64,000 nucleotides of DNA, taken from positions 91,616-155,615 of the forward strand of contig NZ_JANDJO010000008.1 in NCBI RefSeq assembly GCF_024331145.1, written 5' to 3'. Shown here piece after piece: positions 53,979 to 63,353 of the stretch. The position numbers were made by a program, and so were the translations under genes. Below the pieces are notes generated by a model. That model was not told the DNA's origin. It did no database searches and saw nothing but the letters and a program-made list of their open reading frames with translations. Position 1 is the stretch's first letter; each line of letters opens with the position of its first letter. This DNA comes from Shimia sp. CNT1-13L.2 (lineage in GTDB: Bacteria > Pseudomonadota > Alphaproteobacteria > Rhodobacterales > Rhodobacteraceae).

Positions 53979-54646
53979 GTTTCACTCCCGATGGTGTTTA
54001 TCTTGTCGCTCAACTTAGCGAGCGAGTCGTCGGGTTCAGCCTGAGAGAAAGCAATTACACGTCCTCCTGCAACATCCATGAAGGCTTCGAAACAGGATTC
54101 CGTACTTAAGATCGTGTTGTGGCTGTCTTCACGCCTCCAACTATTCGCAGCGACAAAGCGGTCAACTGCAGCTTCGCTGGAGTTAAAAAGAGTCACAATC
54201 TGAAGCCCTGGAACTGAATCAAGTAGAAAAGAAACGTCTTCACAGGATTTCGTTCTGTCCCAAAGCATGGTGCGCGCGGAACGAAAGACACAAGTTGCAC
54301 CAGGCTTCCCAGCAGAGTAGAGGTTTCGGATCAGCGCTTTTTGCAACCCTTCACGAAACAATTCTGGCTGAATATTGGCGGCCCCATACCACGGGAGAGA
54401 ACTGTCGACAGAAGTCTCTTGTAATTTGGCGTGATCGGCTAGAAGAGAACCTCTTCGAGTATAGTCAAGGCATGAAGAAATGCCGAATACACTACCAAAT
54501 GAAACTGGCACAACACGCACAGAAAAAGCTTCCAATATACTGGATCTAAATTCCATCCAATCCACTCCATCATGCCCCAGAAACAAAAAGCAGGGCAGCG
54601 GGGTTCCATCGGGCAGCGTTGCGTCGCAAACGAAACGGTTCTTCAC
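53975..54646 (-). CDS. Unknown protein coupled to sulfotransferase-like and glycosyltransferase genes
   Basis: A 223-residue soluble protein with no signal peptide. It begins with a hydrophobic strand (LPCFLFLGHDGVDWMEF) and has a middle VFRSARTMLWD segment and a later LQIVTLFNSSEAAVDRFVA that resembles the 3'-phosphate-site neighbourhood of sulfotransferases only loosely. It overlaps both neighbours by four bases (ATGA at each end), so it is translated with them. A diverged sulfotransferase-like fold is one possibility; I do not assign a function. Confidence 0.6.
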   Translation of the reverse strand: MKNRFVCDATLPDGTPLPCFLFLGHDGVDWMEFRSSILEAFSVRVVPVSFGSVFGISSCLDYTRRGSLLADHAKLQETSVDSSLPWYGAANIQPELFREGLQKALIRNLYSAGKPGATCVFRSARTMLWDRTKSCEDVSFLLDSVPGLQIVTLFNSSEAAVDRFVAANSWRREDSHNTILSTESCFEAFMDVAGGRVIAFSQAEPDDSLAKLSDKINTIGSET

Positions 54647-55371
54647 GCCAAGTCCTCCACCATCTCGATTTCGCCATGTTTGGTAAGGAAGGACGCTACC
54701 GAAGCCTCGTCAAAAGGAATGTCCAATAGATCATACATCGGCCTCAGCGCGCCAGGGTCTACGATATATTCATCATGGTCGATCAACACTGCTGTTTCGC
54801 CTGCAATCTTGCGAACTGCGTCGGAGAGTTGGTCCTGCGCTTCGGAAATGTTGCGCACGGCTTCTTCGCGATTAAGATCGGCCCACCAACCACTGCGAGC
54901 AATTTTTTTTGGGTCACGCGTCGTAACAATGAATTTGGCCCTAGGAAAAAACGCTTTAAGGAAAACAATCTGTCGATCAATGCTTACCTCGGGTTGAAGA
55001 ACGCGAATCTCCCTAAAGCCGCAGAGCTCTTGTGAAGAGGACACGGCGAGCACACCACCAGCAAATGCATCAGCGAGTTGACGTCCAAAGTGGTCCAACC
55101 CTTCAAAAAGGAGCGCAACTTCTTCGTCATTGAGAGCAGGAGATTCTTCAACAAAAATTTGGAGGCGAGAGTTTCTCTCTGCCTCCCACAAAGCGATCAA
55201 TCGCGTGAAGAGCGCATCGTTCTCACCTCTTATTTCGATCCCCGAATACTGATTCAAAAGATTCTGAATCACAAGATTCCCAGACTCGCCACATCCGAGC
55301 AAGAACACGAACCCCTTTCTTGGAAGCGCAAGGTATGGAAAGAGGGCAGTATCGGTCAAAGTGACAGACAT
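54643..55371 (-). CDS. Sulfotransferase-like protein, degenerate PAPS loop
   Basis: A 242-residue protein. The N-terminal strand-loop-helix FVFLLGCGESGNLVIQNLLN (21-40) sits where sulfotransferases have GxxRSGTTLL; the usual Arg is Glu29 and the threonines are missing. The 3'-phosphate region is better kept: FIVTTRDPKKIARSGWW (Arg152, Ser160). It may be an active variant or a non-catalytic partner of the next protein. It is two bases from the coiled-coil gene upstream and overlaps the next gene by four. Confidence 0.7.
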   Translation of the reverse strand: MSVTLTDTALFPYLALPRKGFVFLLGCGESGNLVIQNLLNQYSGIEIRGENDALFTRLIALWEAERNSRLQIFVEESPALNDEEVALLFEGLDHFGRQLADAFAGGVLAVSSSQELCGFREIRVLQPEVSIDRQIVFLKAFFPRAKFIVTTRDPKKIARSGWWADLNREEAVRNISEAQDQLSDAVRKIAGETAVLIDHDEYIVDPGALRPMYDLLDIPFDEASVASFLTKHGEIEMVEDLA

Positions 55372-55373
55372 TC

Positions 55374-56012
55374 TTATTCCCCTCCCTTCAAAATGGCTTG
55401 GTCACGCTCTGCGATCAGGTTACTCTCGTTCGTACGATACCCATTCAGAACAGGTTCAATCCTACCAATTAACTCATGGAGCAGTTCTGCGCCTCTCTTT
55501 GTGAAGCGCGCCACATCTCCAGCCTCTAAGCTCGTTAATTTTCGGCGAAGGTCGTTGATTTCTTTGCCCTGAGACAAGATTAACTCTTCCTGTTCGCGCA
55601 CAATTTGGGCCATTTCAGACATCTCCGAAGAGGACTCTCCCGACGCTGAAGTCATGCCGTTAACACTCTCGCGCTCGGTAAGAATCGAGCACAATTCAAG
55701 CTCTAACGCGAAACGTTGACGCTCTTTCTCCGACAGCGCCTCGGCAAGTTGGGCATAGTCTGCTTGGGTCTCGGCAAGCTGCGCCGATTGAAGCTCAAGT
55801 TTGATAGCAAGGTCTTCTCGATCATCCTTAGCAACCATAGGCGTGCTACGTGCTTTGCGCACAGCTTCCTCAAGCAAGTCAATACGGTTGCTTTGCTCGA
55901 GAACAACAGATTGTAACAAGGCCAATTCAACGAAACTCTGCCCGATACCTTCTCCAGCTATCTCCAAAATATCAGTTTTCTTCAATACACCCATCAGCGC
56001 CTCATCAGGCAT
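55374..56012 (-). CDS. Coiled-coil protein, unknown
   Basis: A 212-residue protein started at ATG 56012 behind a GGAAG site; an open extension to a TTG at 56129 reads unlike coding sequence. Residues ~45-170 are rich in Glu, Gln, Leu and Ala with heptad spacing (AIKLELQSAQLAETQADYAQ; IVREQEELILSQGKEINDLR), predicted coiled coil. It may be a scaffold or chain-length partner of the glycosyltransferases. First gene of a four-gene operon. Confidence 0.6.
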   Translation of the reverse strand: MPDEALMGVLKKTDILEIAGEGIGQSFVELALLQSVVLEQSNRIDLLEEAVRKARSTPMVAKDDREDLAIKLELQSAQLAETQADYAQLAEALSEKERQRFALELELCSILTERESVNGMTSASGESSSEMSEMAQIVREQEELILSQGKEINDLRRKLTSLEAGDVARFTKRGAELLHELIGRIEPVLNGYRTNESNLIAERDQAILKGGE

Positions 56013-56264
56013 TCTTGCTTCCCCCAAAAAAACGAGGTTTGAAACAGACAATAAGGAGGATCCACAAAACACAAACTTGAGTGCTTCCACTCGAACGGCA
56101 GGCTCGAGCCTAATTGCACATCTCACCAAGTTGCACCCAATCTGGGTGTCCTGGCGAATTCAACAACTCTGCCCGCAGTTGTAATGGAAAGTCGCGAGTT
56201 CGTTTCTTGGACACAACTATTTGTCGAACACTTATCTCTCTCAATGCTTCTCCCAATGCAAGAA

Positions 56265-59200
56265 CTATTCCTGCATTGCAGCATAGTTTGGCGACGCTAC
56301 TCTAACTGACATACCTTCCTCCATCAAAGTGCGACCAGAGATCTCCCCAGATAAGTAAGCCCTGTATTCTTCGCTATCGTTCCAGTATTGCCCACGCTGC
56401 ACCTCGATCTCGGCCTTATTGTGAAACTGCGCGTGGAATTTGAAATGGGCGAAAACAAGGGCTTTCTCCGCAAGTGATACACCCGTCGCAAAATGGAAAC
56501 TTGTCGACAATCGCATCCAAGGCTTGTAGCGGAGCAAGGCCGTTTTGCACGCCACGAACGAATCCACCCTAGCTCCCGGTAATAGCCTGTGCCGAAGTGC
56601 GCTGGTCAAGGTCTTCTCATTGCCGAAAGGTCCCTTAGAAAGCGATGTAGAAAGGTAAGGGTGTTTATCGTGAAACGGTGCCGCGTAAAAAGGTTCAGTC
56701 GTTTCAAAATCTGCCTTCGAAAGATCATATCCCGGATACATATCGAGCATCTTTACTCTCTGTGCATCCGCCCCTGCGGGTAAATCGTCAAGATAAGTTT
56801 CGAGCGTATCGAAACCCTCCGGCAACATGAGGAATTCATCCACATCTGCAACAAGCGTCCACTTCCCCATCCTAAACTGACTGATCAGAGCTTTTTTCCA
56901 CGCAGTACCCTGGTCCACCGAATTGAACTGAGCAGCAGCCGAAAACACTGCGCAATCCGATTGTTTCAGAAGATACTCAAGCGAACCGTCATCGCTAAGG
57001 TTATCCGCAAATAGAAACGCTTGAACCCCCTGCTGCCGGTAGTGTGCAAGGAAATGTGGCAACATGACACGTTCATTACGTAGCACACAGGCGACAGCAA
57101 CCGGCACGTCCATAGCGTTTCGCAGATGCTTAGTGGAGCCTAGATATGTCAAGGAACCATTATTGTCCTTGAAGGTGGCTTTATACTCGGCAGGCCAGAT
57201 ACGCTTTGGAAAGAGACCTGTTGTTTTCCTTTCGGCTTCAAGCGTTCGAAGGTTGAGCGTCCCGTCCATGTGCATGACCCTCGTGAAACCGAAGTGGTCA
57301 TTCACGCCCATCCCTTCGCTCCACTTGAGAACCGCGGGTTCGCCTTGCCGACCGTGACGCAACACCATTGTATGATAGTCACGCTCATCCGGTGACAACC
57401 CCTCCATACAGAGGAGCGCTCCAACACAGACATCCTCACTATAGGTCCCCGCGATGACCCGTTGACCTTCCAACGTGCGCGCGGCCCCATGAAGAGCCCA
57501 GAGCGCTCTTCGATCGAGAGCATAACCTGTCCCGCCGTCAGTATACAATCGGCTGCGCGGGGCTCGATCAAATGCTAGCTTCCCCCGTGGACTGTTTGCA
57601 CGGCTCTGGTGCCACAAGCGATCAGCTAAAGCATCGTCTTTCCTCAAAATCCGACCGTACCATGATGCGCAGCGCCAACGTGCAGAGTAGAAATATGTCT
57701 GGACGTCAAGATGGCAATCGTCATCAATCTTCAAGATATGTGAAGCGTCGGTATTGTCTCTCAGCCACTCAAAGCCCTTCAGAATTTTCTCGGGAAGACC
57801 TTCGTAGCTATCCGCGGCCTCGACTTGAAGCACATCTCCAATCAACTCGGTATTCTCACCACCGACGAGTACCACATAGGGAATACCAAGCTTTTTTAGC
57901 TCTGAGAGCCAGCCAGATCTCTGCGCTTCAACACGATTGCTTAAGTTCTCATGACAAGAACACACCATGACCACGGTATCAAAAAGAGCAGGCCCTGAAG
58001 AAACTCCGGGGGCTTTCTGGCGAGCGCTGGCAGCCCAATGAGGATGATCAGGCAAACGCGTCAACAGGGCATCGAAATCCCGCTCCCCTTCGAGCCCAGC
58101 CTCTCTCATACGGCGCATGGCACCAATCAGAAAAACAGAATCAGACAGATTGGCACGATCATTTTCCGTCAGTGCATCAATGTTTGCACACACTACACGG
58201 CAGAGCTCGAGCGCACGACGACGAGCACCCATTGCGGCGAAGTCAGCGATTAGAGCGACAGCAGCCCCAATTCCCGCAAAATCGGAATTTCCGTCGCTGG
58301 TATGCGCCAAGAACGGCGCCAGATCCGCCATGCAACGATGATCCTCTGGTTCGCAAAAAAGAGCATGAGCGCGCTTCATCATTCCTTTAATAGTTGATGC
58401 CATATCTGTGACTTCCGCCAATGCAACATCAGTACGAAGCCCGGTTTCTAGGGCACCAATTGGCATCGGCATCAAGTCAGGCGCAATGGGATCAAAAGCC
58501 CCCCTCAAAACCCTCTCTGAAGCTTCCCATCCTAACCGTTGAATTGCGCCAAAATCCGGCCGTCTATTCCTCCCTGTTCCGTATGAACCTAGCGCCTCGG
58601 TCCGAAATGCCTCTAGTCTAGCAACCCCAAGCATGCTCAGGTCTTTTAATGCAGCATCAACAACAAGTTCGTCACGATGGCCCAGTGGCATTTCCCCATC
58701 TAGAACATGTCGTAGCATTGAGAATGCAGAAGCTCCGGCAGCAAGCCTTTCGAAAGGCAGTTTCCCTCGCGCCAGCCGGACACCTATTTCCATCCAAAAT
58801 TCAGGGGAAGTTCCAAATGCCTTAAGTGCGGTCCAAGGCACCTCATCTCTCGTCCTTTGGCTCAGAAGCTCGGCCCTATCTATCAGCAAGAGCATTGCTT
58901 CACGCATGTGAAGATTTGCACCCGGCCCTTCATTGAGCGCTGCTCGTTTCTTAATGTAGGCCATTACATTGCTTGCCAATTGCTCACGAAGCCAAATCGG
59001 CACTCGATAACCATCTGGGGAAAACACATGGACCAAACACCAAGAAAGCGCCGCATTAGAGACCCACTCCTTAGTATCGGCCTCGGCTATTTCTATCGCT
59101 AGGCGAGAAACCTCTGCCCACTTGCAATCCACCAAAAGGTGCGGCATCGCCTCGGACCAAGTCCAAGCTCCTCCGACAAGACATCCACTTGGAAATTCGA

Positions 59201-59897
59201 GCAAATCCAGAGCATTTCGGAGTTCAAACATACCGCTAGCATCGCAGAAAGCTGGTGTAATCGACAGAACAAACGCTAGCTCTTCACCATGTTCAACGGC
59301 AACTGGCCAAGCTGAGTACAAGGCGTCAAGCAGTGCCTCTGTGTCCAAGACTTTCCCATCAAGAACCGAACCGAAATGCTTGAGCGCGCTTTCTCGAACT
59401 TCTGCTATTCCAGTACAAGGTGCTTGCGGAAATAGCTTCTGCAAGCCAAAGGCTTTTGCAGCCCCCTGAAGCCAGTTTTGCTCTTTTTCGGTAAGCTCCG
59501 AAAGCGGTATCGGACCATAGTGCAAGTGCTCAAGGGCCCCGACAACAGTCTGATCGCACAATTCTTTCCAAGGAGTTTCAGAGATTTCACAAAAGCGCTG
59601 CCTCAACAGTTCAGATGTAATGCGGACTTCCCATTCAGCCTCTGAATCACCATCTATCGAGCCGGAAGAAGAGAAAAACCGAATGAGCAGCTCAGAAGAG
59701 TTTCCGTCCTCAATTGTCCATAGCCATCCTGGCACGAGAACTTCGAAAAAGGTAGCTTCGTTTGGATTTTTAAAAACATCCAAGACTTCGCTGGCGCAAC
59801 GCGCCTCAAAGCTTCGGGTCGAACAAATCTCAACACTAAAAAAGCCCGCATCACCAACTCGGCATCCCTCAATTTCTAAATCAAAATCTTTTGCCAT
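56265..59897 (-). CDS. Giant three-part glycosyltransferase (helical region + GT31-like + GT2/GT92-like)
   Basis: A 1210-residue protein. The first ~640 residues are helical, without recognised motif or membrane segment. Next, about 645-880, comes a GT31-like (beta-1,3-glycosyltransferase-type) domain: LKIDDDCHLDV (DDD at 725-727), GGTGYALDRRALWAL (from 788) and YSEDVCVGALL (Glu821-Asp822). The last part, about 930-1170, is a GT2/GT92-like domain with VAVACVLRNERVMLPHFLAH (RNER 940-943), DNLSDDGS and VADVDEFLMLP (Asp1018, Asp1020). It probably adds two different sugars. It is divergent from the gene at 60014. Confidence 0.8.
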   Translation of the reverse strand: MAKDFDLEIEGCRVGDAGFFSVEICSTRSFEARCASEVLDVFKNPNEATFFEVLVPGWLWTIEDGNSSELLIRFFSSSGSIDGDSEAEWEVRITSELLRQRFCEISETPWKELCDQTVVGALEHLHYGPIPLSELTEKEQNWLQGAAKAFGLQKLFPQAPCTGIAEVRESALKHFGSVLDGKVLDTEALLDALYSAWPVAVEHGEELAFVLSITPAFCDASGMFELRNALDLLEFPSGCLVGGAWTWSEAMPHLLVDCKWAEVSRLAIEIAEADTKEWVSNAALSWCLVHVFSPDGYRVPIWLREQLASNVMAYIKKRAALNEGPGANLHMREAMLLLIDRAELLSQRTRDEVPWTALKAFGTSPEFWMEIGVRLARGKLPFERLAAGASAFSMLRHVLDGEMPLGHRDELVVDAALKDLSMLGVARLEAFRTEALGSYGTGRNRRPDFGAIQRLGWEASERVLRGAFDPIAPDLMPMPIGALETGLRTDVALAEVTDMASTIKGMMKRAHALFCEPEDHRCMADLAPFLAHTSDGNSDFAGIGAAVALIADFAAMGARRRALELCRVVCANIDALTENDRANLSDSVFLIGAMRRMREAGLEGERDFDALLTRLPDHPHWAASARQKAPGVSSGPALFDTVVMVCSCHENLSNRVEAQRSGWLSELKKLGIPYVVLVGGENTELIGDVLQVEAADSYEGLPEKILKGFEWLRDNTDASHILKIDDDCHLDVQTYFYSARWRCASWYGRILRKDDALADRLWHQSRANSPRGKLAFDRAPRSRLYTDGGTGYALDRRALWALHGAARTLEGQRVIAGTYSEDVCVGALLCMEGLSPDERDYHTMVLRHGRQGEPAVLKWSEGMGVNDHFGFTRVMHMDGTLNLRTLEAERKTTGLFPKRIWPAEYKATFKDNNGSLTYLGSTKHLRNAMDVPVAVACVLRNERVMLPHFLAHYRQQGVQAFLFADNLSDDGSLEYLLKQSDCAVFSAAAQFNSVDQGTAWKKALISQFRMGKWTLVADVDEFLMLPEGFDTLETYLDDLPAGADAQRVKMLDMYPGYDLSKADFETTEPFYAAPFHDKHPYLSTSLSKGPFGNEKTLTSALRHRLLPGARVDSFVACKTALLRYKPWMRLSTSFHFATGVSLAEKALVFAHFKFHAQFHNKAEIEVQRGQYWNDSEEYRAYLSGEISGRTLMEEGMSVRVASPNYAAMQE

Positions 59898-59951
59898 CTT
59901 GCTCTAATACTCGTCAATATTTGGACTTTTGAAAGCTGGTAATTGACCACG

Positions 59952-59978
59952 TAGAGCGTAAAGCTCTAGAATTTTTTT
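59952..59978 (+). terminator. Terminator-like hairpin in the leader before the 60014 gene
   Basis: TAGAGC-GTAAA-GCTCTA is a perfect 6-base stem with a 5-base loop, followed after three bases by seven T. It lies on the plus strand 36 bases before the glycosyltransferase start and within a divergent promoter region, where no plus-strand gene ends. An attenuator, or the 3' end of a short leader RNA, fits. Confidence 0.5.
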
Positions 59979-60013
59979 CGAAGTAAATTTGACCCTAGTT
60001 TCAGGTACCTAAT

Positions 60014-61231
60014 ATGCTCGACATCGTCAAGAACTCCAAACGTTTCGATCCGATTTGGTATCAGAAACGGTATCCAGATGTCGCGAAATCAGGCCTGTCT
60101 GAAGAAGTGCACTTTGCCCTCATCGGATCACGTCTAGGTCGAGGGTGTTCCGCGCGCTACCCGCGCCTTTTGGCGCAAGACCCTTTGGCCCTTGCCCTTG
60201 GGCGGCGCAGAGCTGCGGTACGTGCTTCCGCCAACTCACAACAAATCGCAATCTCCTACTGCATTCCGTCTATGGATCGACTTTCCGAGATCAAGGAAAC
60301 GCTTGAAATTTCGTTAGCCGAAAATGCACCATTTTCTGGAATGATTGAGTTTCTAATTGTGGCCTTTGAGGATGACACGGCGACGAGTGATTGGGCTCGG
60401 CGCCACTTTTGGCGTGAACTTGAGTCTGGTTATCTTCGTGTGGTTCAGAAACCGCGGCTCGATGCATGGCATTTCGGCATAGCAAAGAACTGTTTTCGCG
60501 ACCATATTTCCGGCTCACTCTATTCCAGCTTAGATGCTGACAATGTCGTCACTAAAGAGGAAACTTCGTTACTTCTCAAATGTCTGGCCGAATATGGTCA
60601 GAACTTCATTTTCCACCACTTTTCGGGCACCTGGGGAGACGGCAGCTCGGGTCGTCTAACTCTGCCCTCAGATTTGTATCTAACCATTGGCTATGATGAG
60701 AGTTTTTTTCCCCGTCAATTTGACGAAATCGACGTCATTCTTTCGACCCTTAGCCAAAGCCGCTCACTCACACTGCTTCACTACGATGTTGGCTTAAGTG
60801 CCATCGAGACAGACAACATCCAAAAGTTTTTTAAAGACATGGGCTTTCACCCAAAGACGCGGGCAATGCCTATCCCACGTCGTATTCCACCCTTGAACCC
60901 GAAGTCAGCCGACTATGCTGCCGAAAATGAAAATCTTCGCCTAATGCAGTCAATCAATGAAGCACTGTCCTTTCTGAAGAATCTCCCGGAATGGCGGTCG
61001 CGCACCTTCTGGGAACAGAGAATCGCCCAAGATTTGCGGAGCTTCGCAAAGCTCCATCCTTACGACGTCTTTGTCGCCCTCACGTGCACAAAGCGCTCCT
61101 CTCAAGAGGTTCTCAAAAACACTCCTACAGACACCCTAGTTCCTAGTGTGATGCCACGTTTGGGCGGCGGCCTGATCCCCGAAACCCTTTGGGCCGAATT
61201 GCTACAGTTTTCACCGGACGGATCCACTTAG
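60014..61231 (+). CDS. Glycosyltransferase (GT2-like), module A alone
   Basis: A 405-residue protein homologous along about 300 residues to the N-terminal half of the 680-residue transferase. Shared blocks are FDPIWYQKRYPDVAKSGLSE, ISYCIPSMDRLSEIKETLEI, VQKPRLDAWHFGIAKN and SSLDADNVVTKEET (Asp174, Asp176). The DAD/DGD motif and the surrounding pattern indicate a nucleotide-sugar-dependent GT-A fold. No signal or membrane helix. It starts a plus-strand group with a sulfotransferase and UDP-glucose dehydrogenase. Confidence 0.82.
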   Translation: MLDIVKNSKRFDPIWYQKRYPDVAKSGLSEEVHFALIGSRLGRGCSARYPRLLAQDPLALALGRRRAAVRASANSQQIAISYCIPSMDRLSEIKETLEISLAENAPFSGMIEFLIVAFEDDTATSDWARRHFWRELESGYLRVVQKPRLDAWHFGIAKNCFRDHISGSLYSSLDADNVVTKEETSLLLKCLAEYGQNFIFHHFSGTWGDGSSGRLTLPSDLYLTIGYDESFFPRQFDEIDVILSTLSQSRSLTLLHYDVGLSAIETDNIQKFFKDMGFHPKTRAMPIPRRIPPLNPKSADYAAENENLRLMQSINEALSFLKNLPEWRSRTFWEQRIAQDLRSFAKLHPYDVFVALTCTKRSSQEVLKNTPTDTLVPSVMPRLGGGLIPETLWAELLQFSPDGST

Positions 61232-61380
61232 CATGCGCAGAAACCTGCGTACGTCCTTTCTGCCTTGCAGCAAACATCGCACTTGCGCTAGGGAAGGCTC
61301 ATCTCTAGTCAGAGTCAACGATTCCGAACTTAATTTCATTGATGGCTCATCTTTCAGCCGTAAAACGAACATAAATTGCT

Positions 61381-62106
61381 ATGTCAAAGATAACCGTTGT
61401 ACTTTCCTCATCGCGCTTTGGCGGAAGGTATCTCCTCGATCTCATTGGACAGGCGGTTCCGGGAGCCATCGTACTTCAGGAAGCTTTTCGCAAAGGCAGT
61501 GATAGTCATACCAGGCTTTCAAAACTGACAGGGTATTCGACGGACGACCTCAAATCGCTTTCGCGAGTGGCACCAGAAAAGATCTGGGATAAACTCAATG
61601 TTGCGGCAGAAGCGAGTGAGGACCCGATTTTTCTTCGCGTCTTCCACTATCATCAAAACAAAGACTCTGCACTTTGGAAGCGCATTCACAATGACGCCTG
61701 TATTTTGCATCTGATCCGTAGCAATCTTTTTGAAGCCTTCATTTCGCGTGAAATCGCTATGCAACTTAAAACGTGGAACATTCCGAGAGGTCAGAGCATT
61801 TGCGCTAAGAATGCTCGAATTGATGTAGACAAAAAGGCGTTAGAAACTTTTATCCTAGAGCGACGTGAGCAGATCGATTGGGGGCGGAACTTGTTCTCCA
61901 ACGCCGACTACCACGAAATTTTCTTCGAAGACATCACCCGGTCTCCAGGAAGCTGCCTTCGCGCCATTGAGAAACTAGTCAACATTCCAGAGAGCGTATG
62001 GAGTAAGAAGCTTTCCTCCAAATTCGAACGTATGCGATCGAGATCAAATGCGGATCTTGTTGCCAATTACTCGAGCGTAGCCATTTTCGACAGAGGTTTC
62101 TACTAA
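61381..62106 (+). CDS. Sulfotransferase (Stf0/NodH-like)
   Basis: A 241-residue protein. The N-terminal ITVVLSSSRFGGRYLLDLIG is the phosphosulfate loop of the NodH/Stf0 group, and ILHLIRSNLFEAFISREIA (Arg113, Asn115, Ser122) is its 3'-phosphate site with the RxN...S pattern. Family members put sulfate on sugar 6-hydroxyls (Nod factors, trehalose). Placement between a glycosyltransferase and UDP-glucose dehydrogenase suggests a sulfated polysaccharide. Confidence 0.87.
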   Translation: MSKITVVLSSSRFGGRYLLDLIGQAVPGAIVLQEAFRKGSDSHTRLSKLTGYSTDDLKSLSRVAPEKIWDKLNVAAEASEDPIFLRVFHYHQNKDSALWKRIHNDACILHLIRSNLFEAFISREIAMQLKTWNIPRGQSICAKNARIDVDKKALETFILERREQIDWGRNLFSNADYHEIFFEDITRSPGSCLRAIEKLVNIPESVWSKKLSSKFERMRSRSNADLVANYSSVAIFDRGFY

Positions 62107-62183
62107 GAAATATTGTCGAGTTTCACAAACCCAAAAACAACAAGCTCGGCTCTGCCGAAACTTACTGAATTGAGGACTTACCA

Positions 62184-63353
62184 ATGAAGAAAATTGCCGT
62201 AGTTGGTCTCGGGTACGTCGGCTTTGCCATGGCGGTTCTACTTGCACGAAAGCACCAAGTGACCGCCGTGGATATCATTCAGTCCAAAGTTGATGATTTG
62301 AACAATGGCATCGCACCTGTTGCAGATTTCTTGGCCGAAAAAACTCTTAACGAAGAAGATCTTAACCTGACGGCGACAACAGACATTGAAACGGCCCTGG
62401 CCGATGCCGAAATCGTTTTTGTCGCGACCCCAACAAATTACGATCCCGAGCTGAACAATTTTGACACCACATCGGTGTCGAAAGCTGTCGAGATTGTTCG
62501 CGAAGTACGTCCCGAGGCTATAATCGTCATCAAGTCCACTGTTCCGGTTGGCTTCACGAAGAGCTTACGTGAAATGCATAACACCGATCTCATTGTTTTT
62601 TCCCCGGAATTCTTGAGGGAGGGCCGTGCGCTAGAGGACAACTTGCGTCCCTCGCGTATCGTTGTCGGCGATACTGGTGACTTTGGTGCTACCGTTGCCC
62701 GCACTCTAAGAGAGAGTGCGGAAAACAACAACGTACCTGTGCTCCAGACAGGTCCGACCGAAGCAGAGGCGATCAAACTTTTCTCGAACACTTATCTCGC
62801 TATGCGCGTAGCATTCTTCAATGAGCTCGACTCTTTTGCCATGGTGCATGATATGAATTCGCGCCAAATAATTGAAGGTGTTTGTCTCGATCCACGAATA
62901 GGTGAAGGCTACAACAACCCATCCTTCGGATATGGCGGTTACTGTCTTCCCAAGGACACTCGTCAGATGCTCGCAAACTACGAAAGCGTTCCCCAAAACC
63001 TTATCAGAGCTATCGTTGATGCTAACGACACACGTAAGGACGCCATAAGCAACGAAATCCTGCGCCTCAATCCCCAAACGGTCGGCATCTATCGGCTAGT
63101 GATGAAACATGGTTCCGACAATTTCCGCAGCTCTTCAATTCAAGGGGTTATGCGTCGGATTAAAGGCTATGGAGTTCCTGTTGTTGTATATGAGCCCGCT
63201 TTGAGTGACGATGAGTTTCTCGGGTCTCGAGTCGAAAAGGACATAGAAGCATTCAAAGGCGAGTGCGATGTGATCCTCGCCAACCGTTGGGACCCCGAGT
63301 TAGATGATTCTGAGAGCAAGGTTTTCACTCGCGATCTTTTTCGTACCGACTAG
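62184..63353 (+). CDS. ugd: UDP-glucose 6-dehydrogenase
   Basis: A 389-residue enzyme, close to the E. coli Ugd length. The NAD-binding loop is AVVGLGYVGFAMAVLLARKH, the substrate loop EFLREGRALEDNLRPSRIVV, and the catalytic cysteine Cys254 lies in FGYGGYCLPKDTRQML. It oxidises UDP-glucose to UDP-glucuronate with two NAD+, giving an acidic sugar donor for the adjacent transferases. It follows the Stf0-like gene by 77 bases and is probably cotranscribed. Confidence 0.94.
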   Translation: MKKIAVVGLGYVGFAMAVLLARKHQVTAVDIIQSKVDDLNNGIAPVADFLAEKTLNEEDLNLTATTDIETALADAEIVFVATPTNYDPELNNFDTTSVSKAVEIVREVRPEAIIVIKSTVPVGFTKSLREMHNTDLIVFSPEFLREGRALEDNLRPSRIVVGDTGDFGATVARTLRESAENNNVPVLQTGPTEAEAIKLFSNTYLAMRVAFFNELDSFAMVHDMNSRQIIEGVCLDPRIGEGYNNPSFGYGGYCLPKDTRQMLANYESVPQNLIRAIVDANDTRKDAISNEILRLNPQTVGIYRLVMKHGSDNFRSSSIQGVMRRIKGYGVPVVVYEPALSDDEFLGSRVEKDIEAFKGECDVILANRWDPELDDSESKVFTRDLFRTD

